From Gammaproteobacteria bacterium (lineage in GTDB: Bacteria > Pseudomonadota > Gammaproteobacteria > Eutrophobiales > Eutrophobiaceae), in assembly GCA_021773245.1 (NCBI GenBank), contig JAJFKK010000092.1, forward strand, positions 1 through 55,430: a stretch of DNA of 55,430 nt, in the 5' to 3' direction. Below the pieces are notes generated by a model. That model had not been told where the DNA came from. It did no database searches and saw only the letters and a list, made by a program, of their open reading frames with translations. The position numbers and the translations under genes are program-made. Shown here in pieces: positions 8,350-18,256 of this stretch (positions are counted from its first letter, which is position 1; each line of letters starts with the position of its first letter).

Positions 8350-9360
8350 CTACTTACCCTTTTTTAACTGGTATTTTACGACAGCGCGATTATGTTCAGC
8401 CAAGGTTTCAGAGAAATAATGAGAACCATCGCCCTTGGCAACAAAGTATAACGACTTTCCATCCTCAGGGTGTAATGCAGCATTAATTGCTTCTCGCCCA
8501 ACTAATGATATCGGACTTGGTGGCAAACCTTTGTATCGATAAGTGTTGTAGGGAGAGTCAATATCAAGATCCTTTTTCCTAATGTTTCCATTAAATTGTC
8601 TGCCCATCGCATAAATCACCGTCGGATCGGTTTGCAATTTCATATTTTTATTTAAACGGCGTACAAACACCCCCGCAATTGTTGATCGCTCACTTGCCAG
8701 TCCTGTTTCCTTTTCAATAATAGACGCCATGATTAAGGCTTCGTAAGGATTTTTATAAGGTAAGTTAGAATCACGTTTTTGCCATTCTTCCTCTAATATA
8801 ATTTGAAGTCGTTGATAAGAACGTTTTAGAAAATCAATATCACTGGTACCTTTTGGAAAGTGATATGTATCGGGAAAGAAGAGTCCTTCTGCTATCGGTT
8901 CTGAATATCCTAATTCGATCATTAAGTTATCAGGATTATAGCTATTCATTTTTTTCTCTATAAGATCATTTAATCTCATTGCTTCCAACATTTCATGAAT
9001 TTGCCAACCTTCGACTAAGGTCATTGAATACTGAACGACTTTTCCAGAAACAAAAATATTTAAAAGGTCTTCGGGAAAGATTCCAGGACTTAAATTATAT
9101 TCGCCCGATTTTATTTTGCTGGCACGCTTTGAAAAACGAGCTAAGACTTTTAGATAGTTGTTCTTTTCAATGATATTTTTTTCTTGAAGTTTTGTGTTTA
9201 AGTCAGAAAAACTCATTCCTGCTTCAACACTAAAAATAAAATCGCGTTCAATATTTAAAGGTGTTTTCAGAAATTTTTGATAATCCAGATAAAGCAGACC
9301 GCTTGTAACGAAAGAAAATAATAATATCAGTGATGTAAGTCGAAATGCTCGTTTTAACAT
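8350..9360 (-). CDS. mltG: endolytic murein transglycosylase
   Basis: This is a 336-residue inner-membrane protein with one N-terminal membrane helix (about residues 8-26), a LysM-like segment (VEAGMSFSDLNTKLQEKNII, about 45-64) and the YceG catalytic domain. The catalytic glutamate is E218 in SIIEKETGLASE, followed by VFVRRLNKNMKLQTDPTV and YNTYRYKGLPPSPI, all family signatures. MltG cleaves nascent glycan strands and so acts as a terminase during peptidoglycan synthesis. Its start overlaps the end of pabC by 7 bases, the order seen in E. coli. Confidence 0.94.
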   Translation of the reverse strand: MLKRAFRLTSLILLFSFVTSGLLYLDYQKFLKTPLNIERDFIFSVEAGMSFSDLNTKLQEKNIIEKNNYLKVLARFSKRASKIKSGEYNLSPGIFPEDLLNIFVSGKVVQYSMTLVEGWQIHEMLEAMRLNDLIEKKMNSYNPDNLMIELGYSEPIAEGLFFPDTYHFPKGTSDIDFLKRSYQRLQIILEEEWQKRDSNLPYKNPYEALIMASIIEKETGLASERSTIAGVFVRRLNKNMKLQTDPTVIYAMGRQFNGNIRKKDLDIDSPYNTYRYKGLPPSPISLVGREAINAALHPEDGKSLYFVAKGDGSHYFSETLAEHNRAVVKYQLKKGK

Positions 9361-10187
9361 GATGATATACAGTCTCGCTCCTGCAAGGCCTTTTTAATGT
9401 GTTGCGTTTTTTCTCCGACAGAAAAAGACTTTTCATCTATGTTTTTTACAGGCCATACACCGATAATGCTATTGCAGATAAAAACTTCATCTGCAATCTT
9501 TAATGCTTCAAGCGACAACTTTTTAATTTCAAGCTTGATATTCAATTCTGAGGCTAGGTTTATGATTGTATTTCTAATAATGCCATCAACCCCGCATTCG
9601 GTTAATTCAGGTGTGCTTAGATGATTATTGCTAACGCAAAAAATATTACTCATTGTACCTTCTATAACATTATCTTCTTGGTCTAAAACTATTCCTTCAG
9701 CGATAGAATCGTCAGTCCATTCTGAGCGGGCTAATATTTGCTCAAGACGATTTAAATGTTTAATTCCAGCTAAGCTTGCATTTTTGGCATAACGATAATC
9801 ACAGACACGAACATTAATGCCGTTACTATAATTTTGTTTTGGATGTTCTGGCCAAGGATAAAGAGAAATTATTCGATTCGAATTTGTTTTTTCAGGTAGG
9901 GCATAACCTCTTCCACCCTGACCTCGAGTGATAATGATTTTTATGACGCCATGATCGATAGCGTTGATTAGAGAAGAGGCTTCTTCTTTAAGAAGAGTTT
10001 TCTCTGGAAATGAAATATTTAATCGTTTACAGCCCTGTTCTAAACGTATCAGATGTTCATCCCAACAAAGTAAACTTCCATTTTCAACAGCAATTGTTTC
10101 AAATAAGCCATCGCCATATTGTAAGCCACGGTCAAGAATTGATATCTCATCCGTAGCTACTCCATTTATTAAGGTTTTATTTGCCAT
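9354..10187 (-). CDS. pabC: aminodeoxychorismate lyase
   Basis: This is a 277-residue class IV (fold-type IV) PLP enzyme that releases p-aminobenzoate and pyruvate from 4-amino-4-deoxychorismate, in folate synthesis. The PLP lysine is K143 in LAGIKHLNRLEQ. RGLQYGDGLFETI (about 20-32), the EGIVLDQEDNVIEGTMSNIF substrate/PLP region and the GIIRNTI motif are present. The location between fabF and mltG is diagnostic for pabC rather than a branched-chain or D-amino-acid transaminase of the same fold. The start ATG lies 23 bases after the fabF stop. Confidence 0.9.
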   Translation of the reverse strand: MANKTLINGVATDEISILDRGLQYGDGLFETIAVENGSLLCWDEHLIRLEQGCKRLNISFPEKTLLKEEASSLINAIDHGVIKIIITRGQGGRGYALPEKTNSNRIISLYPWPEHPKQNYSNGINVRVCDYRYAKNASLAGIKHLNRLEQILARSEWTDDSIAEGIVLDQEDNVIEGTMSNIFCVSNNHLSTPELTECGVDGIIRNTIINLASELNIKLEIKKLSLEALKIADEVFICNSIIGVWPVKNIDEKSFSVGEKTQHIKKALQERDCISSC

Positions 10188-10210
10188 AGCGTTAAAATGG
10201 CATGTGCATT

Positions 10211-11452
10211 TTACGATACTTTCTTAAAGATAAGAGAGCCATTGGTGCCACCAAATCCAAATGAGTTTGAAAGAGCCGCTTCTATTTTCATCTCACGCGC
10301 CGTATGTGGTACATAATCTAGATCACATTCAGGATCGGGCTCATCAAGATTGATAGTAGGTGGAGCTACTTGATCTCGTATAGCTAGCACTGAAAATATG
10401 GCTTCAACACCACCCGCTGCACCTAATAAATGACCTATCATTGATTTAGTCGAACTTACAGCTAATGATTTTGTATCTTCATTGAAAACACGTTTTAACG
10501 CGACAGTCTCTGCTACGTCACCTGCTGGCGTCGATGTCCCATGTGCATTGATATAATCAATCTCGTTTGTATTCACGCCACCATTTCTCAATGCATTTGT
10601 CATGCATAATGCTGCGCCTGCACCATTTTCTGAAGGTGCCGTCATATGAAAGGCATCACCACTCATGCCGTAACCTGAAACTTCGGCAAGAATATTGGCG
10701 CCACGTTTTTTTGCATGTTCATATTCTTCTAAAACCATAACACCGGCACCGTCACTTAAGACAAAACCATCTCTTCCTTTATCCCAAGGGCGGCTGGCAC
10801 GTTCTGGTTCGTCATTTCTACTTGAAAGTGCTTTAGCTGAAGCAAAACCTGCTAAACCAGTAGTAGAAGTTGCCATTTCTGCTCCGCCAGCAATCATCAC
10901 ATCGGCATCACCATATTCAATTAAGCGTGCAGCATCGCCTATATTATGCGTTCCAGTTGTACAGGCAGTAACAATGGCGAAATTAGGCCCTTTTAAGCCA
11001 TACATAATCGATAAATGACCTGAGATCATGTTAATGATGTTACTTGGTATAAAGAAAGGGGATATTTTTCTAGGTCCTCCTCTTTCATAAGCACGAGTGC
11101 CTTTTTCAATACCTGGTAAGCCACCAATACCGGAGCCTATTGCGACACCAATTCGTGTTGCATTTTCTTCGGTTATTTCTATACCTGAGTCTTTTATAGC
11201 TTGAATTCCAGCAGTAAGACCGTAATGGATAAAGGGATCCATCTTTTTTTGTTCTTTTCTTGGAATGTAATCATCCAATTCCAAATCACGAATAGAACCA
11301 CCAATACGAGTACTAAATTCTGTCGTATCAAAATGGTCAAGTAGAGCAATACCACTTTTACCGGCAAGGATATTCTTCCATGTTTCATCAACACTATTTC
11401 CTACAGGCGTTACCATGCCTAAACCGGTGACTACTACACGTCGCTTACTCAC
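10211..11452 (-). CDS. fabF: beta-ketoacyl-ACP synthase II
   Basis: This 413-residue condensing enzyme elongates acyl-ACP with malonyl-ACP. The nucleophile is C164 in [14 protein letters not shown], and the two catalytic histidines lie in [11 protein letters not shown] and [12 protein letters not shown]. The length and the GSGIGG and [12 protein letters not shown] segments fit KAS II rather than FabB. The start codon is GTG at 11452. It is separated from acpP by 152 bp that contain a strong hairpin terminator or attenuator, so it is probably expressed at a lower level than acpP. Confidence 0.95.
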   Translation of the reverse strand: MSKRRVVVTGLGMVTPVGNSVDETWKNILAGKSGIALLDHFDTTEFSTRIGGSIRDLELDDYIPRKEQKKMDPFIHYGLTAGIQAIKDSGIEITEENATRIGVAIGSGIGGLPGIEKGTRAYERGGPRKISPFFIPSNIINMISGHLSIMYGLKGPNFAIVTACTTGTHNIGDAARLIEYGDADVMIAGGAEMATSTTGLAGFASAKALSSRNDEPERASRPWDKGRDGFVLSDGAGVMVLEEYEHAKKRGANILAEVSGYGMSGDAFHMTAPSENGAGAALCMTNALRNGGVNTNEIDYINAHGTSTPAGDVAETVALKRVFNEDTKSLAVSSTKSMIGHLLGAAGGVEAIFSVLAIRDQVAPPTINLDEPDPECDLDYVPHTAREMKIEAALSNSFGFGGTNGSLIFKKVS

Positions 11453-11541
11453 TTTAAAATAATCCTATAATCATAATTTGAATAAATTTTCTGAATTCTC
11501 TCGTTGAACCATCGTACATATTGAAGTGCCTGATTATGACC

Positions 11542-11580
11542 AAAAAAGGCCGCGCCAGATAAAAAATCATGACGCGGCCT
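11542..11580 (-). terminator. Rho-independent terminator/attenuator between acpP and fabF
   Basis: On the minus strand an 8-bp perfect stem, AGGCCGCG (11580-11573) with CGCGGCCT (11554-11547), closes an 18-base loop and is followed directly by a run of U (11547-11542). It lies 25 bases past the acpP stop. In this position it would let most transcripts end after acpP, fitting the high demand for acyl carrier protein, with read-through feeding fabF. Confidence 0.8.
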
Positions 11581-11604
11581 CAGGTGTTCTTAAGAAATTA
11601 TGAC

Positions 11605-11841
11605 TTATTCAAGATTTGCATTGATGTAACTAACGGCTTGGTTAACCGTAGTAATATTTTCAGCCTCTTCATCTGGAATTTCAGTTTTGAACTCTTCTTC
11701 CAAAGCCATAACCAACTCAACGGTATCTAGAGAGTCTGCCCCTAAATCATCAACAAATGATGCTTCATTTGTGACCTCATCTTCTTTAACGCCTAGTTGT
11801 TCTATAACGATTTTTTTTACGCGTTCTTCAACACTACTCAT
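11605..11841 (-). CDS. acpP: acyl carrier protein
   Basis: This 78-residue acidic carrier protein has the phosphopantetheine attachment serine S37 in [20 protein letters not shown]. The length and sequence are those of housekeeping AcpP. I chose the ATG at 11841 because it gives the canonical N-terminus [11 protein letters not shown] and has a strong Shine-Dalgarno (GGGAGGAAT) just upstream; an in-frame start 12 codons earlier would add a non-conserved leader. It lies between fabG and fabF. A terminator hairpin follows, and a palindrome lies in the upstream gap. Confidence 0.97.
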   Translation of the reverse strand: MSSVEERVKKIVIEQLGVKEDEVTNEASFVDDLGADSLDTVELVMALEEEFKTEIPDEEAENITTVNQAVSYINANLE

Positions 11842-11902
11842 GATGGATAATTCCTCCCTTGTGACCCTATGGGCCAATTTGCGTGTGCTAAGTTTAGTGA
11901 AA

Positions 11903-11929
11903 TGTAATCTTCTTGCAAGTCAGATTACA
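11903..11929. repeat. inverted repeat upstream of acpP
   Basis: TGTAATCT (11903-11910) and AGATTACA (11922-11929) form a perfect 8-bp inverted repeat around an 11-base centre that itself contains the palindrome CTTGCAAG. It lies about 60 bases upstream of the acpP start, in the 151-bp fabG-acpP gap. No U-run follows the hairpin on the minus strand, so it is a poor terminator. An operator or a leader hairpin near an acpP promoter is possible but unproven. Confidence 0.4.
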
Positions 11930-11992
11930 CATTGTTTTAAATATTATTATTATTCAATAGTTTAATGGTGGTATTAAAAGTAAATTATAGGA

Positions 11993-12739
11993 CTATCCCA
12001 TGTACATTCCACCATTTACACTGAGTGTTTGCCCTGTTATGTAGGCAGCATTATCTGATGCCAAAAACTCAGTAACGGAAGCAACCTCTCCAGCTTGTCC
12101 TAAACGGCCAAGCGTAATTTGCTTTAATATTGAATCACGAATTTCATCTGTTAATTCATTTGTCATGTCAGTTTCAATAAAGCCAGGTGCGACTGCATTA
12201 ACAGTAATACCTCTAGAACCGACTTCTCTTGCCAAAGAGCGTGTAAAACCAATCATGCCGGCTTTAGTTGCTGAATAATTAGTTTGTCCAGGGTTACCAG
12301 ATAAACCAACGACAGAAGAAATATTTATTATTCGGCCATAACGTGCTTTCATCATTGCTCGTAAGCACAATTTTGTAACACGATACATACCCGTTAAATT
12401 AGTATTAATAACGTCTTCCCATTCATCATCTTTCATACGCATTAATAAATTATCACGTGTAATACCGGCGTTATTAACCAGTATGTTTGGCGCATTAAGC
12501 TCTTTAAGTTTGTTTTCGAATTCCTCAACAGAGGATTTATCTGAAATATCTAAAACTAGGCCTGTACCTAAATATTTACTGTCATTAATATAATTTGATA
12601 TCTGTTCTGCGGAGTTTTCCGTTGTGGCTGTACCTATGACAAAAGCACCTTGTTCAGCAAATTTAGTTGCTATCGCTTTACCGATACCTCGACTAGCACC
12701 AGTTACTAAAACAACTTTATCTTTATAGTTATCAGTCAT
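11993..12739 (-). CDS. fabG: 3-oxoacyl-ACP reductase
   Basis: This 248-residue short-chain dehydrogenase reduces beta-ketoacyl-ACP with NADPH. The cofactor loop is TGASRGIG (13-20), NNAG is at 89-92, and the catalytic residues are S142, Y155 and K159 in the SSVVG and YSATK motifs. The C-terminus ITGQTLSVNGGMYMG is the usual FabG ending. It lies 20 bases after fabD in the same operon. Confidence 0.95.
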   Translation of the reverse strand: MTDNYKDKVVLVTGASRGIGKAIATKFAEQGAFVIGTATTENSAEQISNYINDSKYLGTGLVLDISDKSSVEEFENKLKELNAPNILVNNAGITRDNLLMRMKDDEWEDVINTNLTGMYRVTKLCLRAMMKARYGRIINISSVVGLSGNPGQTNYSATKAGMIGFTRSLAREVGSRGITVNAVAPGFIETDMTNELTDEIRDSILKQITLGRLGQAGEVASVTEFLASDNAAYITGQTLSVNGGMYMG

Positions 12740-12759
12740 AATAATTTACTCTTTTATAA

Positions 12760-13695
12760 TTACTCTATTGCATTTTTTAATGATGTTTCATCTTGAATAG
12801 AAAATAATTCAAATGAACGTTCAATACGCTTAATCAAACCCGAAAGCACTTTGCCAGGGCCGCATTCTATAATTCTAGTAACACCCATACTTCTTATGTT
12901 GTTTACACTATCAACCCAGCGCACTGGTTTATATAACTGTTCAAGAAGTGCCGTTTTAATCTCAGCTGACGATGATTTGGTTTTAGCATCAACGTTCTGT
13001 AACACCGGTATATCTGCATCGTTAAAATTGACTTTATTCAATGAAATTTTAAATTCATCAGCGGCCTCTTTCATTAACATACAATGAGATGGAACACTGA
13101 CTGGCAATAACATTGCTCGTTTAGCGCCGGCCTCTTTTGCCCCATCAATAGCCCGATCAACAGCCTGTTTGTGACCTGCGATTACAATTTGTCCTGGAGA
13201 ATTAAAATTCGCAGCAGAAACAATTTCATCTCCCGAAACATCTTTACAAACTTGCGTTACTATTTCGTCATCTAGACCTAATATTGCAGCCATAGCGCCA
13301 ACACCAGAAGGTACCGCTTGTTGCATACATTTTCCTCGTTCAGAGACCAAGGCAACAGCATCCTCAAAAGTAATAACATTCGCACATAATAAAGCCGTAT
13401 ATTCTCCCAAACTATGACCAGCCAAAACTGTAGGCGTTAATTCAGATTGTTCTTTTAATATTAACCATGTTGCGTAAGCAGTGCTAAGTAATGCAGGTTG
13501 TGTTATTTCAGTTTGGTTTAATTTATCTTCTGGGCCAGAGGTGATAATTTCCAAGAGATCATAAGATAGTATTTCTGATGCTGTATCGAATATATTTTTT
13601 ATATCCGGTTTTATTTCTAACAAACCATTCATCATGCCGATTGATTGCGAACCTTGGCCAGGAAAAACGACTGCTATTTTAGAATCACTGCTCAT
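12760..13695 (-). CDS. fabD: malonyl-CoA:ACP transacylase
   Basis: This 311-residue enzyme moves malonyl groups from CoA to ACP. The nucleophile is S95 in AGHSLGEYTALL and the catalytic histidine is H204 in VSVPSHCMLM. FPGQGSQSIGM at 11-21 is the family's opening motif. It lies between fabH and fabG, in the standard operon order. Confidence 0.95.
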   Translation of the reverse strand: MSSDSKIAVVFPGQGSQSIGMMNGLLEIKPDIKNIFDTASEILSYDLLEIITSGPEDKLNQTEITQPALLSTAYATWLILKEQSELTPTVLAGHSLGEYTALLCANVITFEDAVALVSERGKCMQQAVPSGVGAMAAILGLDDEIVTQVCKDVSGDEIVSAANFNSPGQIVIAGHKQAVDRAIDGAKEAGAKRAMLLPVSVPSHCMLMKEAADEFKISLNKVNFNDADIPVLQNVDAKTKSSSAEIKTALLEQLYKPVRWVDSVNNIRSMGVTRIIECGPGKVLSGLIKRIERSFELFSIQDETSLKNAIE

Positions 13696-13720
13696 TTAAC
13701 TAATTAAAATAAATTAAAAA

Positions 13721-14686
13721 TTAATAACGTAATAACACCGAGCCCCAGGTAAAACCGCCACCAAAAGCCTCTAATAATAAAGTATCATTTTCTTTTATGC
13801 GTCCATCTCTAACAGCAACATCCAGTGCCAAAGGAACCGAAGCCGCAGAAGTATTGCCGTGTTCCCCGACAGTTAATACAACGTGATCCATCGACATATT
13901 TAATTTTTTTGCTGTCGCAGCAATAATTCTTGTATTGGCCTGATGTGGTACTAACCAATCTATATCTGATTTTTTCATCGAATTAGCAGCAAGTGTTTCA
14001 TCGACGATTCGACCTAAAGTATTAACCGCTACCTTAAACACTTCATTACCTTGCATTTTTATAAATGCATTTTCTGTTTTAAGCTGATGATGATTGGCCG
14101 AAATTCCTGCAGGCACTTTTAATAAATGTTGATAGTTTCCATCTGCGTGAATATGTGTTGATAAAATACCTTCTTTTTCACTTGCTTCTATAATTACTGC
14201 GCCGGCACCGTCACCAAATAGTACACAGGTATCTCTATCTTTCCAGTCAACAATACGTGACAAGGTTTCTGCTCCAACAACTAATACACATTTCGCATTG
14301 TTATTTCGAATGAATTGATCAGCGACGCTTACTGCGTAGATAAAACCAGTACAAACAGCTTGGATATCAAATGCAGGGCAGCCATGAATATCTAAACGCT
14401 GCTGCAAAAGACAGGCTGTGCTTGGAAAAATAAGATCGGGGGTAGTTGTAGCAACAATTATAAGATCTATGTCGCCATTTTTTTTCCCTGATGCTTCGAT
14501 TGCTTTTAACGCCGCTTTTTCTGCAAGGTCGCAAGTCGTCTCGTCATCTGCCGCTATATGTCTTTTCTCGATTCCAGTACGTGATCGTATCCATTCATCT
14601 GATGTATCAACCATCGATTCAAGCTCAGTATTAGTTAATACGCGTTCAGGTAAATATGAACCTGTGCCGGAAATTTTTGAATACAT
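13721..14686 (-). CDS. fabH: beta-ketoacyl-ACP synthase III
   Basis: This 321-residue enzyme condenses acetyl-CoA with malonyl-ACP to start fatty-acid synthesis. The Cys-His-Asn triad is visible: C112 in [10 protein letters not shown] in [11 protein letters not shown] and N in [10 protein letters not shown]. Its ATG (14686-14684) shares one base with the plsX stop (TAATG arrangement), so translation is coupled. Confidence 0.96.
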   Translation of the reverse strand: MYSKISGTGSYLPERVLTNTELESMVDTSDEWIRSRTGIEKRHIAADDETTCDLAEKAALKAIEASGKKNGDIDLIIVATTTPDLIFPSTACLLQQRLDIHGCPAFDIQAVCTGFIYAVSVADQFIRNNNAKCVLVVGAETLSRIVDWKDRDTCVLFGDGAGAVIIEASEKEGILSTHIHADGNYQHLLKVPAGISANHHQLKTENAFIKMQGNEVFKVAVNTLGRIVDETLAANSMKKSDIDWLVPHQANTRIIAATAKKLNMSMDHVVLTVGEHGNTSAASVPLALDVAVRDGRIKENDTLLLEAFGGGFTWGSVLLRY

Positions 14687-15714
14687 TAAAGACTTTGCCT
14701 ATCTAACAACAATTGTTCTAATTTCGCATTAATTCTTTCAGGTATATTTTTTTCAACTTCCACTAACGCCTCTTCAATTGCAGTTTCAAAAGAGACTCTA
14801 TTTGCGCTGCCATGACTTTTTATAACAATGCCTCGAAGTCCAAGTAAAGAAGCGCCATTATAATTTTTTGGGTCAATCTTACGTTTCAATGTTTTTAATA
14901 CAGGCATTGCTACCAATGCAGCAAATTTTGAATATAAACTGCTTTTAAACTGCTCGGTCGCGTGATGACGAAGAAATTCAGCAAGACCTTCGCTTGCTTT
15001 CAATGCAATATTACCAACAAAACCATCGCAAACAATGACATCGACTTCGCCAGTGTATAGATCCGTGCCTTCAACAAAACCAATATAGTTTAAATGGCTT
15101 TCTTCAAGTAAAGTTGCCGCCTGCTTAACTCTGTCATTACCTTTGATATCTTCTTCGCCAACATTCAAAAGTGCAATAGTTGGATTTTCTTTATTTTCCA
15201 CAGCACTGGTCAACTGTGCTCCCATAATAGCAAACTGAAACAACTGCTCAGAACTTGAATCAACATTAGCACCTAAATCAAGTACATGTGTATGGCCTTT
15301 TGTACCGGGTAAAATTGTGCATATAGCAGGTCGATCCATGCCAGGAAGCATTTTCAAAACGAACCTTGATGTTGCCATTAGAGCACCAGTATTACCCGCG
15401 CTTACGCAGGCTGCAGCATGACCATCACGAACTTGCTCAATTGCAATTCGCATTGATGATAGTTTCTTGTTACGTAATGCATGTGAAGGTGCTTCATGCA
15501 TTTCAACAACTTCAGGAGCATGAACTAACTTAATACGATCATGCCCTGCTGCATTATGGTTATTTAGTTCTGCTTGAACCATGTCCTCTTTTCCAACGAG
15601 GACAATAGTAAGGTCAGCATGTTTCTTAAGAATTGAAAGTGCAGCAGGCACTATCTCGGATGGGCCAAAATCTCCACCCATTGCGTCAAGTGCTATTATT
15701 GATTTCAAAGGCAT
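14686..15714 (-). CDS. plsX: phosphate acyltransferase PlsX
   Basis: This 342-residue enzyme makes acyl-phosphate from acyl-ACP, the first step of the PlsX/PlsY route to phosphatidic acid. The start [20 protein letters not shown] and the later [27 protein letters not shown] and [16 protein letters not shown] motifs are those of PlsX. It lies between rpmF and fabH, as in most gammaproteobacteria. Confidence 0.95.
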   Translation of the reverse strand: MPLKSIIALDAMGGDFGPSEIVPAALSILKKHADLTIVLVGKEDMVQAELNNHNAAGHDRIKLVHAPEVVEMHEAPSHALRNKKLSSMRIAIEQVRDGHAAACVSAGNTGALMATSRFVLKMLPGMDRPAICTILPGTKGHTHVLDLGANVDSSSEQLFQFAIMGAQLTSAVENKENPTIALLNVGEEDIKGNDRVKQAATLLEESHLNYIGFVEGTDLYTGEVDVIVCDGFVGNIALKASEGLAEFLRHHATEQFKSSLYSKFAALVAMPVLKTLKRKIDPKNYNGASLLGLRGIVIKSHGSANRVSFETAIEEALVEVEKNIPERINAKLEQLLLDRQSL

Positions 15715-15766
15715 AGACTATCCAGAGTGATTTGTTCTAGCTCTGAATAAATATGATTTAGTTTGA

Positions 15767-15952
15767 TTATTCTTGATCGTTTTTAACAGAGACTACTTTT
15801 TTGCCTCGATAGTACCCATCTGCGCTAACATTATGACGAAGATGTACTTCGCCTGAAGTTGGCTCAATAGAGAGTGTAGATGAAGTCAAAGCATCATGTG
15901 AACGACGCATATCCCGTCTTGAACGTGACTTTTTAGTTTTTTGAACAGCCAT
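15767..15952 (-). CDS. rpmF: 50S ribosomal protein L32
   Basis: This 61-residue basic protein reads [21 protein letters not shown] at the start, with [20 protein letters not shown] in the C-terminal half, the usual bL32 sequence. The second half lacks the CxxC zinc pairs found in some bL32 forms, so this is the zinc-independent type. It is preceded by yceD in the conserved yceD-rpmF-plsX order. Confidence 0.95.
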   Translation of the reverse strand: MAVQKTKKSRSRRDMRRSHDALTSSTLSIEPTSGEVHLRHNVSADGYYRGKKVVSVKNDQE

Positions 15953-15990
15953 GAAGCTAGTCTCCTAATAATAAACTTAAGTATAAATCT

Positions 15991-16494
15991 TTATTTCTTT
16001 TTCAATGCTGCTAAAACCGCAAACGGTTGTGGTTTTGCATCAGCATTTATTTGATCCAGTGTTGTTTTACCAGAACATTCATTCTCTGCGTGCAATGGCG
16101 AAAGAGGAATTGCTAAAAGTAATTCATCCTCAATCAGCGATTCGACAAAAATAGTTTCTTCGTCCAATTGCAACGGCTCATATTCTTTAGCCAAATTATC
16201 AATCCCATCTTTGTCCTTAACAATCCCAAGTAATGAGTTTTTATGTATCTCAATTACGACTGGGTTAAGGCAGCGCTGACATTCGAGCATTAATTGGCAA
16301 TCAATTAATGACTCAATAACGCAAGTGCCCGCTTCATCAAAATCAAAGGTTAAGCTATATTCTAACGTACCCGATTCTTCTAACAAATTACCTTTTAAGC
16401 GTTCAAAAGAATCTAATCGCAAGCTACCTTCGATCCGTTCTCTGGATTTAGCTAAACGCAATGGATTAATGGATTGCGACAGGTCAGATGGCAT
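15991..16494 (-). CDS. yceD: YceD family protein (DUF177)
   Basis: This is a 167-residue acidic protein. It carries the family's C-x2-C motif in LECQRCLNPV (about residues 90-99) and the C-terminal block PLSPLHAENEC. YceD proteins are nearly always encoded upstream of rpmF and have been linked to 23S rRNA accumulation and ribosome assembly; the biochemical role is uncertain. It is the first gene of the fatty-acid operon here and is divergent from maf, with about 135 bp between the starts that should hold both promoters. Confidence 0.88.
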   Translation of the reverse strand: MPSDLSQSINPLRLAKSRERIEGSLRLDSFERLKGNLLEESGTLEYSLTFDFDEAGTCVIESLIDCQLMLECQRCLNPVVIEIHKNSLLGIVKDKDGIDNLAKEYEPLQLDEETIFVESLIEDELLLAIPLSPLHAENECSGKTTLDQINADAKPQPFAVLAALKKK

Positions 16495-16630
16495 CAGGCG
16501 GCGAATTTTATCGATAGACCCCTAGACTGTCAAAATAATATCAGTGATATTTGGTTAAATAGCTGACTTATTTGATATTTATGTAGATTTAGCCAAAATA
16601 ACGCGCTAATCACCTATTGGAGACTTAAAA

Positions 16631-17212
16631 ATTAAGCCAAAAATTATACTCGCTTCATCTTCACCTTATCGGAAAATGCTCCTAGAACGACTTGAACTAG
16701 AATTTACCATTGAATCTCCAGATATTGATGAACAGCAAAACCAGGGTGAATCAGTCCATAATTATGTTATTCGTCTAGCAGAAGAAAAAGCGAAACATGT
16801 CGCCCAAAATCATCCTCAATCAATAATAATTGGTTCAGACCAATCTTTAGAGTGTGATGGCATTATTTTAGGAAAATCCGGAAACCACGAAAATGCCAAA
16901 AAACAACTTAGAATGATGAGTGGTAAATCATTGATTTTTTATACCGGCTTGTGTGTGGTTAATACAGAAAACCAGTCTATCGAGAAAGATGTCATCACAT
17001 ATCAAGTTTGTTTTCGTGATCTCAGCGATTCTGAAATTGAAAATTATTTAATCAAGGAACAACCTTTTCAATGCGCGGGCAGCTTTATGTCTGAAAAATT
17101 AGGAGTAAGTCTGCTCTCGAAAATGCAGGGAGATGACCCAACAGCTTTAATTGGATTACCGCTTATTCGGCTTTGTGAAATGCTTCGAAATCAAAAATTA
17201 ATAATTCCTTAA
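16631..17212 (+). CDS. maf: Maf family nucleotide pyrophosphatase, apparent ATT start
   Basis: This is a 193-residue protein. The conserved N-terminus KPKIILASSSPYRKMLLERL is encoded from 16634, but the frame, open only from a TAA at 16607-16609, has no ATG, GTG, TTG or CTG before the ATG at 16676. That ATG would remove the SSSPYR substrate-binding motif. The ATT at 16631 is placed 8 bases after GGAG (16619-16622) and gives exactly the usual Maf start. Other motifs: IIIGSDQSLECDG, and the nucleobase region CAGSFMSEKLGVSLL with DPTALIGLPL. Maf proteins hydrolyse non-canonical or pyrimidine nucleoside triphosphates. The YceF-like subfamily is likely, given the position next to yceD. Confidence 0.85.
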   Translation: MKPKIILASSSPYRKMLLERLELEFTIESPDIDEQQNQGESVHNYVIRLAEEKAKHVAQNHPQSIIIGSDQSLECDGIILGKSGNHENAKKQLRMMSGKSLIFYTGLCVVNTENQSIEKDVITYQVCFRDLSDSEIENYLIKEQPFQCAGSFMSEKLGVSLLSKMQGDDPTALIGLPLIRLCEMLRNQKLIIP

Positions 17213-17214
17213 AT

Positions 17215-18162
17215 TTATTCAAGCTTAAACCCTTCTGTCATGCTTTGGTAAAGCACCGCTCCCATTTGTTTGGCAAATTGATCGAGATAACTTTCTCTCT
17301 TTGTGAAATCAACGATATCTTCTGCGCCAATAACATCTCTGGCAACTTGACCGGCACTAGCTAATTCATCAACTAGACCGAGTTTAATTCCTTCTGTTCC
17401 TGACCATATTAATCCGGAAAATAGCTTTTCATCATCAATAAGCTTGTCACCTCGTCCATCTTTAACGACGTCGATAAATTGTTGATGAATTTCATCGAGA
17501 AGCCCTTGTATATGAATTTCTTCATCCTGTTTTAAAGGTTGAAAAGGATCCAAAAGTCCTTTGCTATTGCCTGCATGCAATAATCGTCGCTCAACACCTA
17601 ACTTTTCAATTGCATCAACAAAACCAAAACCAGACATAACAACGCCAATTGAGCCGACAATACTGGCTTGATTTGCATAAATCTTATCTGCGGCGACAGC
17701 AATATAATATCCGCCAGAGGCACATACATCAGTAATAACGGCATAAAGTGGAATATCAGGATATTTTTCACGAAGCCTTTTAACTTCGGTGTTTATGTAA
17801 CCTGCTTGAACAGGACTGCCGCCAGGGCTATTAATTCGTAAAATAACACCTTGTGTATTTTCATCCTCAAACGCATTTCTCAAGCCGGTTACGACATAAT
17901 CTGCTCTAGCTTCGGTATTAGCTGCAATGACACCACTAATCTCAACTATTGCAGTGTGCTTATCTGTACTAAAACTGCCCATTTCAGTGTTCTTAACAAG
18001 ATAGACAACAAAAAATGACAGTAAATAAAGTGCGAATAAACCTTTAAAAAATACTCCCCAACGTCTATTTCGCCGTTGTTCACTTAAAACTTCTTTTGCT
18101 AGATCATTTACAAGAGATTGCTCAAAACTTTCTGAGTTAGTCGTTTTATTTGTTTCAGTCAT
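17215..18162 (-). CDS. sppA: signal peptide peptidase SppA, short (36K) type
   Basis: This 315-residue S49 peptidase has a cytosolic N-terminal segment, one membrane helix (about residues 37-57) and a single peptidase domain. The nucleophile S149 lies in DVCASGGYYIA and the general base K201 in HAGNSKGLLDPF; ILRINSPGGSPVQ (about 108-120) is the oxyanion region. This single-domain form assembles as an oligomer, unlike the double-length E. coli SppA. It degrades leftover signal peptides in the membrane. It lies downstream of rluC on the same strand and converges with maf, with two bases between the stops. Confidence 0.9.
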   Translation of the reverse strand: MTETNKTTNSESFEQSLVNDLAKEVLSEQRRNRRWGVFFKGLFALYLLSFFVVYLVKNTEMGSFSTDKHTAIVEISGVIAANTEARADYVVTGLRNAFEDENTQGVILRINSPGGSPVQAGYINTEVKRLREKYPDIPLYAVITDVCASGGYYIAVAADKIYANQASIVGSIGVVMSGFGFVDAIEKLGVERRLLHAGNSKGLLDPFQPLKQDEEIHIQGLLDEIHQQFIDVVKDGRGDKLIDDEKLFSGLIWSGTEGIKLGLVDELASAGQVARDVIGAEDIVDFTKRESYLDQFAKQMGAVLYQSMTEGFKLE

Positions 18163-18256
18163 ATTTCTTTTTAATTTGTGTTTGGCTTTTCATGTATATC
18201 AGTTTAACAAACTGATATTGAATTAGAATCAGATAAATTTCACTGGTTCCATACTT

